Assembly (NCBI GenBank): GCA_902806595.1
Contig: CADCXC010000004.1
Location: 2,914,001-2,978,000, forward strand
Direction of reading: 5' to 3'
From: Pyrenopolyporus hunteri
Taxonomy: Eukaryota; Ascomycota; Sordariomycetes; Xylariales; Hypoxylaceae
DNA length: 64,000 nt
Both the position numbers and the translations under genes were made by a program. This document shows, one piece after another, positions 1 through 11,864 of the stretch. Position 1 is the first letter of the stretch, and every line of letters starts with the position of its first letter. Under the pieces are notes generated by a model, which saw only the letters and a program-made list of their open reading frames with translations, ran no database searches and was not told the DNA's origin.

Positions 1-1975
1 AAGTAAAGGATAAGGACCTGGAGAAGACAGCTCGACCGGCTGCTGCGCGCTGAGCTACGTCCAACCCTGCCTATTACATACCTACCTAGGTACTCAGTCT
101 TTCCTTTCCTCTATACGTATATAGACGTATGAAGTTGAAAAGGCCTGGTACCTAAATAAAGCTTATATAATGCTGATATGATATAGCTTGCACATGGAAA
201 GACTCCATTCCCAACCTTGGGGGGGAGGGGTACTCATTATTCGGGAACTCGACGTATATTAGCTTCGCGGAGTACCCGTCCCACCCACGCGGCACTTACG
301 TCATTCCTCGGAGTAGCGATTTTATGTAATTAGGAGAATAACTTATGTGCAGCATCAATTATACCTTAAGCATCTTGAGCAGTATATATACCTACCTACT
401 TAGGTACCTGGCACACATGCTTCAACCAATCCAACCAAACAAACGGCTTCGAAAGGGGAACATGGTAGACTATCTACCTGCATACCATGGTACGTATAAT
501 GGAGGATGTCGGGGTTGATTTCGACGCGCATCGCCTCATGAGGCGGGGACAAGCTGCAAGATCATTCCACCACGGTGCACTGCGATGAGGCCTCCGTTTT
601 ATCATTACACGAGCGTAGATGCTGTGCACACCCGATTCCATCTACAGATAGGTACCACATACGGACCCGTATATGAGGTATCCCATCCGCGTCTGCTGCG
701 TAACCTCTGAACCCCGTAAGACTAGCGTGCCTCATACGATGGATACGGACGGGACCGTGTAGGTAGTATCAAAGAATGACAACCAATGGAAATTACTTGT
801 AAGATGTAATTTACTTCACACCCTTATCTCGCAATGGTAGAGTTCCATGGGGAGTTTGCCAAAAATAGAATATACTCCTGGGTTCCCTATTAGTATTCTG
901 TCTACGGGGTAGTATACCTAAGTTCTGAAGAATTGCTCTTAATCAATGATGATAATGCCTATTGTAGGTGTTCTAACTAATGGTTTATTTACTTCGGTAC
1001 CTACCTGCTTCATTAGGTTGACTTCTACACTAGGTCCCTGAGAATACAAGGACCTAGAATGCCCTATAAATGAAGTATTAGTCCCCTTTCTAAATTGGGA
1101 TGTGCCTGCCAGGGAAAAGGGCTTCGGCCCATACTAAACGCACGAGGGCTCTTGGCCAGTGACCGTCCGAATATTAAGGTACATCATTCCCGTGCCCCAC
1201 ATTGGCTCCAATGGGACACTGCGGCGCCCTGCACTGCTGCGGCGGGACTAGCGCGAGCTTGTTCGCTGAGTGGTTGGGAAGGATCATCACTGCTGACAAC
1301 GGAAACCGCTGATCGTGAGATTTTCATTATTCGGAATCGGCACGACGTTGTCTCACAATTTCAACTTTTTTCCCTTTCCCTTTCCATTCTTGTCTTTTTT
1401 TCGTACCGTATTATTTTTTTTTCTATCTCGTCTTGGCGTTTTGTCAATTCTCTGTTTCTAGCGTCTGCTAAACCCTCGTGTACCTAATTATTATTAATAC
1501 CCCATGAGTCGGGAGGGTTGGATCTCGATTAACTAGTCTTCGTCTATTTCTGCTGCGTCGGTTTAGACGGCATCATCCTGAGCGCTCGTTATCTTGGCAT
1601 ACATTCGGCTCCCTGCCCTGCCTATTTATTTGGTGATACCCTGATCCCTCGGAACTAGTTACCACTCCTTATCAACGCCTCTTTTGCACTTCTGGCGCAT
1701 CTCGCCGAGATTTGAACTTTATCTATTGCCAATTCTGCGGTAGCAAATGGTTTTGTAGATCTTGTCTTAAAAAAGCAACTAGTCGCGTCCTACGTTCCCT
1801 CGAGCCTCGCGTCGAGAGCTCGCAGCTCTGATTTTTTTGCCTTGTCAACGCAGCCGGTCATACATAGTTGACTGCCTAAATTATTCCCAAAGCCGAATTA
1901 CTGGTGTAGATTCGCTTCTTCTAGATCTGATTTGGGTTAAACGGTTATTACTACCTCGTCATATCGCAAAACACC
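1..1975. other. 5' intergenic region, no gene seen
   Basis: No reading frame here looks like a conserved protein. The stretch contains palindromic TACCTAGGTA-type motifs near 79-93 and 391-411. A pyrimidine-rich tract lies at about 1365-1430, some 550 bases upstream of the phosphatase start, and could belong to its promoter or 5' leader. Confidence 0.6.
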
Positions 1976-4548
1976 ATGTCTACGTACGACGGTGACGACA
2001 TTCTCGACGATGATGCGCGCAACCCCTACGCTTCCGCCAACAGATGGAGGCACCAGGAATCCTCATCCTTTGCCCGCGCCGCCATAGCCCGAGATGCGCA
2101 TAGTTCTTCCGCGGACACGAGGGACCTGTCCAACTTCTTCAATTCCAACCGAGTCGAGGGTGACGGATCCGGGGCCGGAAGCTATAAGCCAATCATGATT
2201 AGCGGTACCGACGGCGTGCACGATGAAGGCGCTGTGGATGATGGAAAAGAGGTGGTGTGCGGCCCCCTACTGAATTACAGGCGCATGGAGGACAGAACAT
2301 GGCACGGCAGCGTCTTGATAGTCACCAAAGGTGGCGGCAAGACGCAAAGCTTCCAGCCAACCCTCAGGCTCGGACGTGTCGAGGTAGCTGCTGCGCAGAC
2401 GGGCTTTCTCGAAGGCGGATCTGGTATTAATGGCGCCGGGGGGCCAGAGACAAACGGCTCCGGCGCCGTTCAAAGCAACCACGGCACCGATGTCCCAGGT
2501 GTTTGTCTCTATTCCGACCCTCGAAACACGTTTTGGGAGTTCCCCCTTGTTTGCGATATCAGCGACAGCGAGACGAAATGGGCGTACTCGATCGCCGATG
2601 TTCGCTACAAAAGTGACACGAAACCCAGAACCAACTACTTCTTCGTCCCCGCCGCCAACGAGTCGATGCGCATTATGTTCCATTCGTGCAACGGCTTCAG
2701 CGTGGGCACGGACGAAGATGCTTGGAGTGGGCCAGCCCTATGGAATGATGTAATGAGGAGCCACGCCAAAGCGCCGTTCCATGTCATGATAGGAGGTGGT
2801 GACCAGATCTATAATGACGGTATCCGTGTGAATGGTCCTCTACGCGAATGGACCGATATAGGGAACCCGAAGAAGCGACGTGACTTTCCCTTCTCCGAGA
2901 GCCTGCGTGCAGCTTGCGATGATTACTACTTGAAGAATTACATTCGATGGTATTCGACCGAGCCGTTCGCTACCGCCAACGGGCAAATACCGCAATTGAA
3001 CATATGGGACGACCATGATATCATCGACGGCTTCGGGTCATATGTTAACGAATTCATGAAATGTGATGTATTCCGAGGCATCGGCGGCACCGCTCATAAA
3101 TATTACATGCTTTTCCAGCATCACCTAGCTCCCCCAGCCTCGACATACACGTCCGATGTGCCCGCGACGGCGGAACATGGAATACACCAGCACGACCCGA
3201 CGCAGCTTATAGACACATTTGTCAGACAACAGTCCTTCGATTCATCCTATATCATCGGCAGCAACCCCGGGCCATACGTCGCCCAGCACTCCATGAACAT
3301 GTTTGCTAGACTTGGTGCGAGGATCGCATTTCTCGGCATCGATGCTCGTATTGAGCGTACACGGCACCAGGTTAACTACCCTGAGACCTACGACTTGATT
3401 TTTGGCCGCCTAAGGGATGAATTAGGTGCGGCGGCAGCAACCGGTCGGCCTTTTAGGCATTTGATTCTATTGTTGGGTATTCCGATCGCGTATCCGGTAA
3501 GATGATTCCGCGCCCCGAGGTTTCACAGCTAGCTAACAATAGTAGCGACTTACTTGGCTAGAGAACGTGTTCAGCAGCCCTCTAATTGCGCCGGTGAAGT
3601 TCCTGAACCGAAGATTCGGCTTCGGTGAGTCGTACTTTAGATCTTCCCAAGTCTCAGCTACTAATAGGTGTGGTAGGTGGTGGTGTGTTTAATCACTTTG
3701 ATGGTAGCGTAGATCTTCTCGATGACTTGGACGATCACTATACGGCCAGAACTCATAAGAAGGAGCGAAATGCTCTAGTCAAGCGATTCCAGGCTATCTG
3801 CGCGGAGTTCTCCGTCCGACTCACCATTCTCGGGGGTGACGTCCACCTGGCAGCTCTTGGGCGCTTCTACTCGAACCCGAACTTGCATATTCCCATCGAA
3901 GAAGATCATCGTTACATGGTCAACGTAATATCTTCTGCGATAGTCAACAAGCCCCCGCCGGCGGCAATCGCGAACCTTTTGGCTAGCCGTAATAAGATCC
4001 ACCATCTTGATCCGGATACGGATGAGACCCTGATGGCCCTCTTCGACAAGGATCCTGGCAATTCCAACAAGACGCGGTCGTCAAACAATGTCACCATGCC
4101 TAGTCGGAACTATGCTGTGCTTACAGAAAACTCGCCAAACAACACCGGCGCTGCTACTAATGGCCACGCGGAATTGAACGATGCCAACCCGACCGAGAAT
4201 GAGTTTGATGGCAAGGATGGCCACTCATTCCTGTCTCGAGGCGAGTCTGGGGCGGGCACCAAGCATAAGGCGGCTAGTTTCGATACGCACGGCAAGAATA
4301 ATGACGGTGCTCTCGACGTCTGCATTCGAGTAGAGATCGACCAGCACGACAAGGAGGGCAAGACCGAACCGTATGGTCTGACGATTCCGGTTCTCAACTA
4401 CCAAGCTGGGAAGTTTAGTACCAACGCGCATTCTCATCACCTTCGTCACCACCGAAGCCGACCAGGCACGTCTGGTGTTGCGAGTAGTATCGCACCAAGC
4501 AGTGCTCCTTCATTACCAGTCTCGGCACCTGAAGGTCATAGAGATTAA
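1976..4548 (+). CDS. PhoD-like metallophosphatase (fungal family), 3 exons
   Basis: Exons 1976-3496, 3546-3624 and 3677-4548 give 823 aa. Both introns (49 and 52 bp) have GT..AG ends and CTAAC/CTAAT branch sites. Joining them restores the conserved run AYPRLTWLENVFSSP and then RFGFGGGVFNHFDGS. PhoD-like metal-site motifs are visible: GGGDQIYNDG at about residue 270, IWDDHDIIDGFGSY at about 342, GIDARIERTR at about 453 and LGGDVHLAALG at about 582. The last quarter is Asn/Ser/His-rich and looks disordered. No signal peptide or membrane segment is apparent, so an intracellular phosphatase or phosphodiesterase is likely. Substrate is unknown; the fungal members of this family are generally uncharacterised. 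The start is the first ATG in frame ahead of the acidic N terminus and follows CAAAACACC. Confidence 0.9.
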
Positions 4549-5445
4549 GCTGACTATGCTCTAGTTGGTGCGCATAAGAGAGGCTTCGAAGCTTATTTTT
4601 GATGGCAGATTCCGGTACGCTATGGTGTCCGCAGCCGAAATGCACGGGTTGCACGATCCGCCATACCGTTCCCCTTCGGGCCCAACCAAGGAGTCGGATA
4701 GGAGTAGGCGTATGTCTAGATCAAAAAGGAACAATACCCGGGAGGATAACGATAATGTATTGGCTCTTGAATTCCCTTTGATAGTTGTGTACTTTATACC
4801 GTGTTACCGATAGACCCCTTGGCAGCTTGTGCTAGTGTGCAGAGATGCGTTTATTCCATAATACTTCCTCGTCCCATGATCCAGAAGAGCTATGTGCGCC
4901 CAGCCCTTCACAATTCCACGAGTCCCTCAATAGGCCCCCGCTAGAGCGATGGATAAGACTTGGCCAGGGGCACGAGTCTAGCCGACCAAATCGGAGGTTA
5001 GCTTTTCTAAGTAGCGAAGCGTTCGGGTCGGCTAGCCGATGTATAAGTCGAGCTATAAGCGGCTCAGGCAATCCTGCCGAGTTCGGCTCATCTGCAGCAA
5101 ATATATCTAGCTCCTTATTGGTCCATCCCTTCAATTGGGACTTCTCATCGTCTGTGCCCCGCAGTCGTTCGTTTATGCCGCGACAAAGCGAGCACATACA
5201 TCATTATCATCGGCGTTGAAGCGCCGGCGAAGCTTCACCCATCGACTTCCGTTATATGATAAGTAGCTGCGTCACGCATGACACCCCATGGAAAAAATCC
5301 GTTAACACATGACATCGTAGCTTCAAAGAATATCCAACTCACCGTACCTTCGGTGTAGCCGTCCTATCCTACCTCTACGTCGATTGAGACTTCCGGCTTA
5401 TTGATTAACCCCAACGATAATTGCTCATTTTTGCGCCAAATCTCC
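4549..5445. other. Intergenic, 3' of phosphatase and 5' of P5CDH
   Basis: Open frames of about 120 codons exist on both strands at roughly 4832-5219, but neither has a recognisable motif or splice pattern. I see no supported gene. The last 200 bases should hold the P5CDH promoter. Confidence 0.5.
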
Positions 5446-7384
5446 ATGTCGGCCACACCAAGGGGCTACGGGCTCGCGAGGGCATTGCAAAGCTCGCCTT
5501 TATCTTCCAGAGTCTGCTCGAGATGCTTACCAGTGCTTCGGTCCTCGAGGAATACAAGAGCGTTAAGCACGACAAACGCTAGGGCATCGGCGTTGGCTAC
5601 TTTTAAGATACCGAAGGTTACAAACGAACCCAACGTATGTTTACTGCTACCTATCTTCAACTTTAGTGATTTCCGAGCAAGCGGTTGACGAAGCGTATAG
5701 CACCATTACGCGAAGGGCTCGGCGCAAAGAGCAGGCCTCTTCGCTGCAGTTGAAGCTCAGCAAAAGAGAGGCGCAATAGATATTCCGCTCGTAATAGGGG
5801 GTAAAGAGGTACGTACGATGCTGATACCGATGTTCTACGTGCCCAGTAGATTAACCCATTGCACAGGTGAGAACAAAGAACAAGTCCACGCAGTACAACC
5901 CTTCCGACCACTCCACCGCCGTAGCCAACTATTCTCTGGCCACACCCTCTCACGTTAACGAAGCCATCGAAGCAGCCTTAGCCGCGAAGCCAGCATGGGA
6001 GTCGCTCCCCTTTGCCGACCGGGCGGCTGTCTTCCTCAAGGCAGCCGATCTCATCTCTACCAAGTACCGCTACGAGATTATGGCCACCACAATGCTTGGC
6101 CAGGGTAAGAACGCATGGCAGGCGGAGATCGACGCCGCGGCAGAGCTGTGCGACTTCTTCCGTTTCAACGTCCAGTACGCCGAAGAGCTATATTCTCAAC
6201 AGCCCGCTCACAACTCGGCCGGCGTATGGAACCGTACCGAGTACCGAGCTCTCGAAGGCTTTGTCTACGCCGTCAGCCCCTTTAACTTCACCGCCATCGG
6301 AGGAAATCTGGCCGGAGCTCCCGCGCTCCTGGGTAATGTGGTAATCTGGAAGCCGTCCGACTCCGCCGTCGCGGCGGCCTACTTGTTGTACAAGATCCTC
6401 CTCGAGGCGGGCCTGCCGGAGAACGTGATCCAGTTCGTGCCCGGAAACCCCGAAGAAGTGACCAAGACCGTGCTCGCGCACAGGCAGTTCGCCGCGCTAC
6501 ACTACACCGGCAGCACGAGCGTATTCCGCGGGTTATACGGGAAGATCGGACAAGGCGTGTCCGAGGGACGGTACCAGGGGTACCCGCGCATCGTGGGCGA
6601 GACGGGCGGGAAGAACTTCCACCTGGTGCACCAGTCCGCCGACATCCAGAACGCCGTGGTGCACACCGTGCGCGGCGCCTTCGAGTACTCGGGGCAGAAG
6701 TGCAGCGCCACCAGCCGGCTGTACGTCGCCAAGTCCATCTGGCCCGCGTTCAGGGAGAAGCTCGTCCGGGAGACCGACGCGCTGCAGGTCGGCGCGCCCT
6801 GGGACCCCAGGACGTTCGTCGGCCCCGTCATCCACGCGCCCAGCTTCAAGAAGCTCAGCGCCGTCATCGACGCCGCCAGGTCCGACCCCGAGCTCGAGCT
6901 GCTCGCGGGCGGCACGTACGACGGCGCCAAGGGCTACTTCGTGCGCCCGACCGTCTACGCGACCAGCAACCCGGCGCACAAGCTGCTCTCGACGGAGCTG
7001 TTCGGGCCGATCCTGACGGCGTACGTGTACGACGACGCGGCGGATAGCGGCGACCCCGCGAGGCAGCGGCGGGCGTTCGCGGAGGCGTGCGCGCTCGTCG
7101 ACCGCACGAGCGAGTACGGGCTGACGGGGTCGGTGTTCGCGGCGGACCGGGGGGCGGTGCGCGCGGCGGAGGACGCGCTGCGCGGGGCCGCGGGCAACTT
7201 CTACGTCAACTGCAAGAGCACGGGCGCGGTCGTGGGCCAGCAGCCGTTCGGCGGCGCGCGCGCGAGCGGCACCAACGACAAGGCCGGCAGCGCGAACCTG
7301 CTGAGCCGGTTCGTCAGCCCGAGGAGCATCAAGGAGGAGTTCCTGCCGAGCGAGACGGTGGCGTATCCGAGTAATGAGGTTTGA
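5446..7384 (+). CDS. PUT2: Delta-1-pyrroline-5-carboxylate dehydrogenase, mitochondrial
   Basis: Exons 5446-5634, 5701-5808 and 5867-7384 give 604 aa, the usual size for fungal P5CDH. It oxidises P5C/glutamate semialdehyde to glutamate with NAD+, the second step of proline catabolism, in the mitochondrial matrix. The N terminus is Arg/Ser-rich and lacks acidic residues, as expected of a mitochondrial presequence. Exon 2 supplies HHYAKGSAQRAG...PLVIGGKE, conserved just before the ALDH domain. ALDH motifs: AVSPFNFTAIGGNL, WKPSDSA, GETGGKNFHLV (general-base Glu, about residue 343) and GQKCSATSR (catalytic Cys, about 377), then LFGPILTAYVY. The ATG at 5446 was chosen because it starts the presequence. 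From about 6340 to the stop, base composition jumps to very high GC. Confidence 0.95.
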
Positions 7385-8281
7385 ATCTGGCGGGGTCGTA
7401 GGGTTGTGTGGTTTGATGGGGAAGAGGGAAAGGGGAGGGAGGGACGTGGGAGGAAAGGAAATAGGGGCTGGGAAAACATCTTCGAGATTCAGGGAATGGG
7501 GTTAGGTACGGTGTCATCCTGTATGCATATAGTGGATTGGGGAATTGCTACGGCTTGATGTTGAAGATACGAGATGAGTTCGTCGAAGCTCGTGGCGGCA
7601 TTGGTATGTCAAATAAGAACCACGCCGAGGAAAATTGTATCCGGCTTAAGATATGAGAGTTTGCCGGACGTGAATAAATTCAAATGGTCAACAGACCCTG
7701 GACAGCTCCTACAAAATGCTTCCAAGCAATCTTTATTATCCCGTCCCCTACGCGGCCTCCTCTAATTCATTGCTCCTCTTGAGCCCGGTTCATTAAGTCG
7801 CATAGGGCCGAGCCGTCCAGACTAAAATATTTGAATGATATTCTCCTTATAAAAAGGGAAGGGTTCTCGCACCACCGAGTTTATTCACAGGTAGATCGAC
7901 ACCAATATACTTAATACGGGACGGGTGGAGGATATGTGGACTTTGCCGTGAGGGCAAGTATACGGCAAGGGAAATAGACTCCGTTGTCGCACGAAGCCCG
8001 ATACCACAACTACTAGGATGGAGGCTTGGGGGCACATAGTGGGTGAGGCAAAGGGACATACATGTAGATTTATTCAAATTATAACTTGAACCGCGTATTC
8101 AGGAGGGGCTACATAAGGGGGAAAGGAGAGGAATGATCCGCTCTAATAGACAAAACGAAACAGACATCTAGAAGAAAGTAGTTCGACAGGCAAATAGGAC
8201 AAGAAGCATAAAGTATTGAGAGAGTTGGCGAAGCGAGAGAAAGGAGAGGGATAGACAAGAAAGAGAAAAAAGGAGAACAAT
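7385..8281. other. Intergenic between P5CDH and tRNA-Glu
   Basis: No conserved coding potential. It holds the P5CDH 3' region and, at 8160-8280, a purine-rich (A/G) stretch on the plus strand. Confidence 0.55.
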
Positions 8282-8286
8282 AAAAA
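8282..8286 (-). terminator. Pol III terminator of tRNA-Glu
   Basis: Five Ts on the minus strand begin 5 nt after the tRNA 3' end. A second run of six Ts follows at 8266-8271. Confidence 0.7.
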
Positions 8287-8290
8287 TCAT

Positions 8291-8383
8291 ACCATCGCGG
8301 GGGTTCGAACCCCGGTCTCCAGGGAATTCATCTCACAAGAGATCTTGAAAACCTGGCATCCTAAACCTCTAGACGACGATGGT
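8291..8383 (-). tRNA. tRNA-Glu (UUC anticodon), with intron
   Basis: On the minus strand the 7-bp acceptor ACCATCG/CGATGGT pairs perfectly. The anticodon stem is CCAGG/CCTGG and the T arm is CGGGG-TTCGAAC-CCCCG. The anticodon UUC is at 8349-8347. A 21-nt intron (8345-8325) follows position 37, the canonical site in nuclear tRNAs. After removal the loop is TTTTCAC and the mature length is 72 nt. The D arm GTCTAGAGGTTTAGGA matches eukaryotic tRNA-Glu. The plus strand carries no functional frame here. Confidence 0.9.
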
Positions 8384-9473
8384 AGCTTCGATTGTTGGGT
8401 TGTTACTTTGTTATCTGCGCTTATATGCCCATATACTATCCCTAATGTTGTTTGCGCCTGCCTTGGTATATCCTCAGTGCGGGTAGGTGCATTCTTCTGG
8501 CTTGCCGCCGTGCTGGTTGCGAGCTACTCGTTGTTTCCTTCTTACTTCTCAGGAGCTCTCCTATATGTACGTACCTACTTATGTGAGGTACTCATGTATC
8601 TGGGTGAGTTAGGTATCGCCCCGGTAGTTTACGTCTTCGAGGCGAATTCCCGTTCCTATGCTTAAACATAATGGCTAAATAAGTTATAGATGTAGCGCCT
8701 GGTGTCACTCGTGGAAAACTTGCAGATATTAAGTATTAAAGGACCTGAAAACATTGAGATCATAGTTATACTTACATGATATTTAGCTGCCTAGGTGGGT
8801 ATGGTATACGTAAGATAGATATGGCCCGGCGTAGTTTGCGATACACGGGAGGTGATAATTGGATCTATAAGGCATCACCTACCGCTGTGACATGGCGGCA
8901 TACTGTCACACGTACAAAGCAGTCAAACACTGGACTGTCTTATGTGGAACTCTTGCTGCCTGACTGTTAGGCGGTCTGGTTGGCTGAACTTTTCTATGGA
9001 CGAGCTTTCTATCTCTGGTACTGAGCGTAGCTTTATAAAAGAGCGCGGAGGCACATTCGACTAGTAACTGAATGTTTTACCTTCTTCCGCCAACCCGTGT
9101 TAATAGAATCCTCTCATGACTGCCTGAAGTTATTATGGCACCATATATCTTGATATTGATTATCTTATTGCGTATACTCTCAAGCAGCTTTCAAATACCC
9201 GAGGTGTGAATAGGGGCAGTTCGGTTACGATCAGTCACTTGCAGCGAAGTTTCAGTCCGTCATAAAAATCTGCCCTACAACGAGCCGCGCGAATCGAAAT
9301 TTTGGTTAAGGGTATATAAAATAATAAAACCGAACCACGCAGTCCCCCAAACCGCCCATATCATGAACTCATATCCTAAGCCCATAAGCTACGCGCCGTC
9401 CGCAACATCCGAGCCCTAGTGTTGCACATGGTATCTTTTGCCTTCCCCTATCTTGAATTTGGAACAAGTAATG
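8384..9473. other. Intergenic between tRNA-Glu and Mid2-like gene
   Basis: No conserved protein signal on either strand; moderately AT-rich with short ORFs only. It includes the 3' end of the Mid2-like gene. Confidence 0.55.
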
Positions 9474-10589
9474 TCATGCTGGCATTTCCCACGCCATTGG
9501 TTTATTGGGCCCCCGGGGGTTATGTTCGTTCCACGAGGGCATCTCCTTCAGGGCGTTCTTCTCATCGAGCTCGTAGCGCGAAGGCGTCTTAGGCGAACAC
9601 AGCTCATGCGACATATTCGACCCCGGCATCTCCGCTGCGCCAGGCCGGTTATCGAGTTCGTGGTACGCTCTCGTTGTTATCGGCTGAACGCTTGGCGGAG
9701 GAGGCGGGAATTGCGACGTCGACGACGACGATGGTGGGAGTGGAGAAGACGACTTGCGCGCCCTGCTCCGCCGGAAGAATAGAAATGAGCCCAGCGCCCC
9801 GAGTATCAGGGCCGCTAAAATTCCCACCACGATGCCCGCGATTGCGCCGCCGCTCACGGCTGCGGCGGGGCTTGAACTCGCCGATTCTGACCCGGTTTGC
9901 GCAAAGAGGGTCGCGCTGGAGGAATCCGACGAGGGAGCACTAGACGAGGGAGTACCGGATGAAGAAACATCGGACGTGGAAATGCGCGGCGCGGAAGTAT
10001 TCGACGGGGCACTATCCGATGCGGAAGGCCTTGTTGATGATGCATGTGATTCCGTCGATCGAGTCGATGCCGTCAGCGTCGCCTTCGCCGCATTCTCCGC
10101 AGGTTGTATTTGGACGCTGGGCGCATATATATACGTCCCCGTTCTCGCTCCGGATACGTTCAAGGTTTGCAGCAACCGGCAGCCGAACTTGTCATGCGTA
10201 ATACCCGGGTTACATTGGAAGGTTGCTGTGCTGATAGACGCCTAGTTAGTCTAACTTGCAAATCAGATTCTATACTCCTATCGCGTAACTAACCCGTATA
10301 TCGGACAGCATGTTGTGGCATCGACGCCCATGCAATTTATCTCATAGCCGCTGGGACATACACCCGGCGCATAGAAACCATTGACAGCCCATCCAGGAGG
10401 TAGGCAATTCTCATCGCCGTTAGATCCAAAGCCTACGTTCCAGACTTCTACACCCGCTTTATCGGTCGTCGCAACTGGGAAGGGCGGGAAACATGATGAA
10501 GGCGGCGTGAAAGTTGTGGTTAACGCGCCAAGTAGGGCCGTGTCTCCATCGTCTCTTTGCACTATTCTGGTAGTCGTCGGCGTCGTCAT
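9474..10589 (-). CDS. Mid2/WSC-like single-pass membrane protein, Ser/Thr-rich
   Basis: Two minus-strand exons, 10589-10294 and 10230-9474, encode 350 aa. The 63-bp intron (10293-10231) starts GTTAGT and has ACTAAC 18 nt before CAG. Residues 1-125 hold an extracellular-type Cys module with LTTTFTPPSSCF and CLPPGWAVNGFYAPGVCPSGY. A Ser/Thr-rich linker (about 130-225) should be O-mannosylated. One transmembrane helix follows (about 226-251, GGAIAGIVVGILAALILG), then a FRRSRARK stop-transfer and a Pro/Ser-rich cytosolic tail with a Tyr motif. No classical signal peptide is seen, so the helix may act as signal-anchor (N-out). This layout resembles fungal Mid2/WSC-type wall-stress sensors, but no WSC domain is present and the sensor role is inferred. 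Confidence 0.82.
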
Positions 10590-11864
10590 CGTTTTGCGAA
10601 CGAGATATTGGCATTCTCATCCCTTAGCAAGTAGTGAGTAAAATAATGAAGAGTGAAGGTGAACGTAACAGGGGCTCCGGGCATTAATTCCTTGCTGGCT
10701 TCCTAGGTGCTCGGTGGGCTACGTTGTATTGGCGGCGGGATCAAAAAGCTAGTGAATGGGGCTTCATGGGCACCTCGGCTCCTGGAACGTCGTTTATATG
10801 AGACCTCACCTGCTAATTACGCGCTTACCACCTTGCCTTGCCTTATTGAATGAATCGGTTTCTGGTAGTTGGGCGGTAGGCATTGGGCAGTTATCTTGCG
10901 TTGGTTGTTTCCCCCCCTGGCTGTGCCAGACACCTGCATAGAGTAATGTATTCATCTGAAGATCGGCCCCATGGTGCTATATTTCAAGGATCGATCTATA
11001 TGTATATGAGAAGGATAACCCTGCATTAAAAGTAGTGGTGGTAATAAACCTCAATCTTTCGAAGAAGGATAAACGTGGCGGCATCTGCAATGTGTCTGTA
11101 TACTCATTCATTGAAGGGGAGCCGAATGTCTTAGCGTACCCTCGATCTATGGCGTATAAGATCTACAAGCTTGTTTTTGAAACTACCTACCCGTCTAAAA
11201 TAAGTCTCGATCTAGGGTGGCACTGCTACATCGGGATACTCATGTGGACACGTGAAAACTCTTGAGAACCAACCCTAAAGAATCCTAAAGTTGATACCCG
11301 GTTTGAGGGACGAGATGCTCCAAAAATTTCGACGTATCACGCCAAAACTCGATGCTGTTATTACCTCGACGCCGCTTGATGGCCGACGACGAAATAAGAA
11401 TCTACTCCGGGTTTCCGGGTCGCTGGTCATGATACAATTACTATCTCACGGGTTGGGAGCATCGAGTCAGAACTGAATAGGAGGCGTACAATGAGGATCT
11501 ACCCAAAACTTACCAACAACTTTCTTTATATACCTTATTGGTACCGGTACCACCGATGACCCCAAGGCGGCAATAACCTATAGGAACTTGAGCGTTCTTT
11601 AATATGTTGGAAAGGAGCGCCTAGGAACGTAGTAAGGCATTATTTGAAGCCTTCAGCTCGATGGCCCTCACGATTCCACGAGCAAACCGCCATGGACGAC
11701 TTCGCTAGTATAGAACAGTGGCTGTTGACATCCCGCTAGCCATAGGCAGCCTATAGAGAATCTCTATGCGGGGAAGCGGGGGGTCGTATTCCATCTAGAA
11801 ACCAGTGCTCTTTTGACATGGTACTTCTCCAGAATTTGTTTCTTCAACCATCACTAGATGATAT
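10590..11864. other. Intergenic, divergent spacer between Mid2-like gene and M81 peptidase
   Basis: This spacer lies between two divergently transcribed genes and should carry both promoters. I found no third gene and no clear shared operator. Confidence 0.55.

Noticed and set aside
1095..1487. 130-codon plus-strand frame
   Set aside because: No motif; the second half is translated from a pyrimidine tract giving Phe/Leu/Ser runs; looks like leader or promoter sequence.
4832..5219. About 120-codon frames on both strands between the phosphatase and P5CDH
   Set aside because: They overlap almost completely on opposite strands and show no conserved motif or splice pattern.
6502..7374. Several 95-148 codon frames on both strands within P5CDH
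   Set aside because: Arg/Ala/Pro-rich shadow frames created by the very high GC of the true exon.
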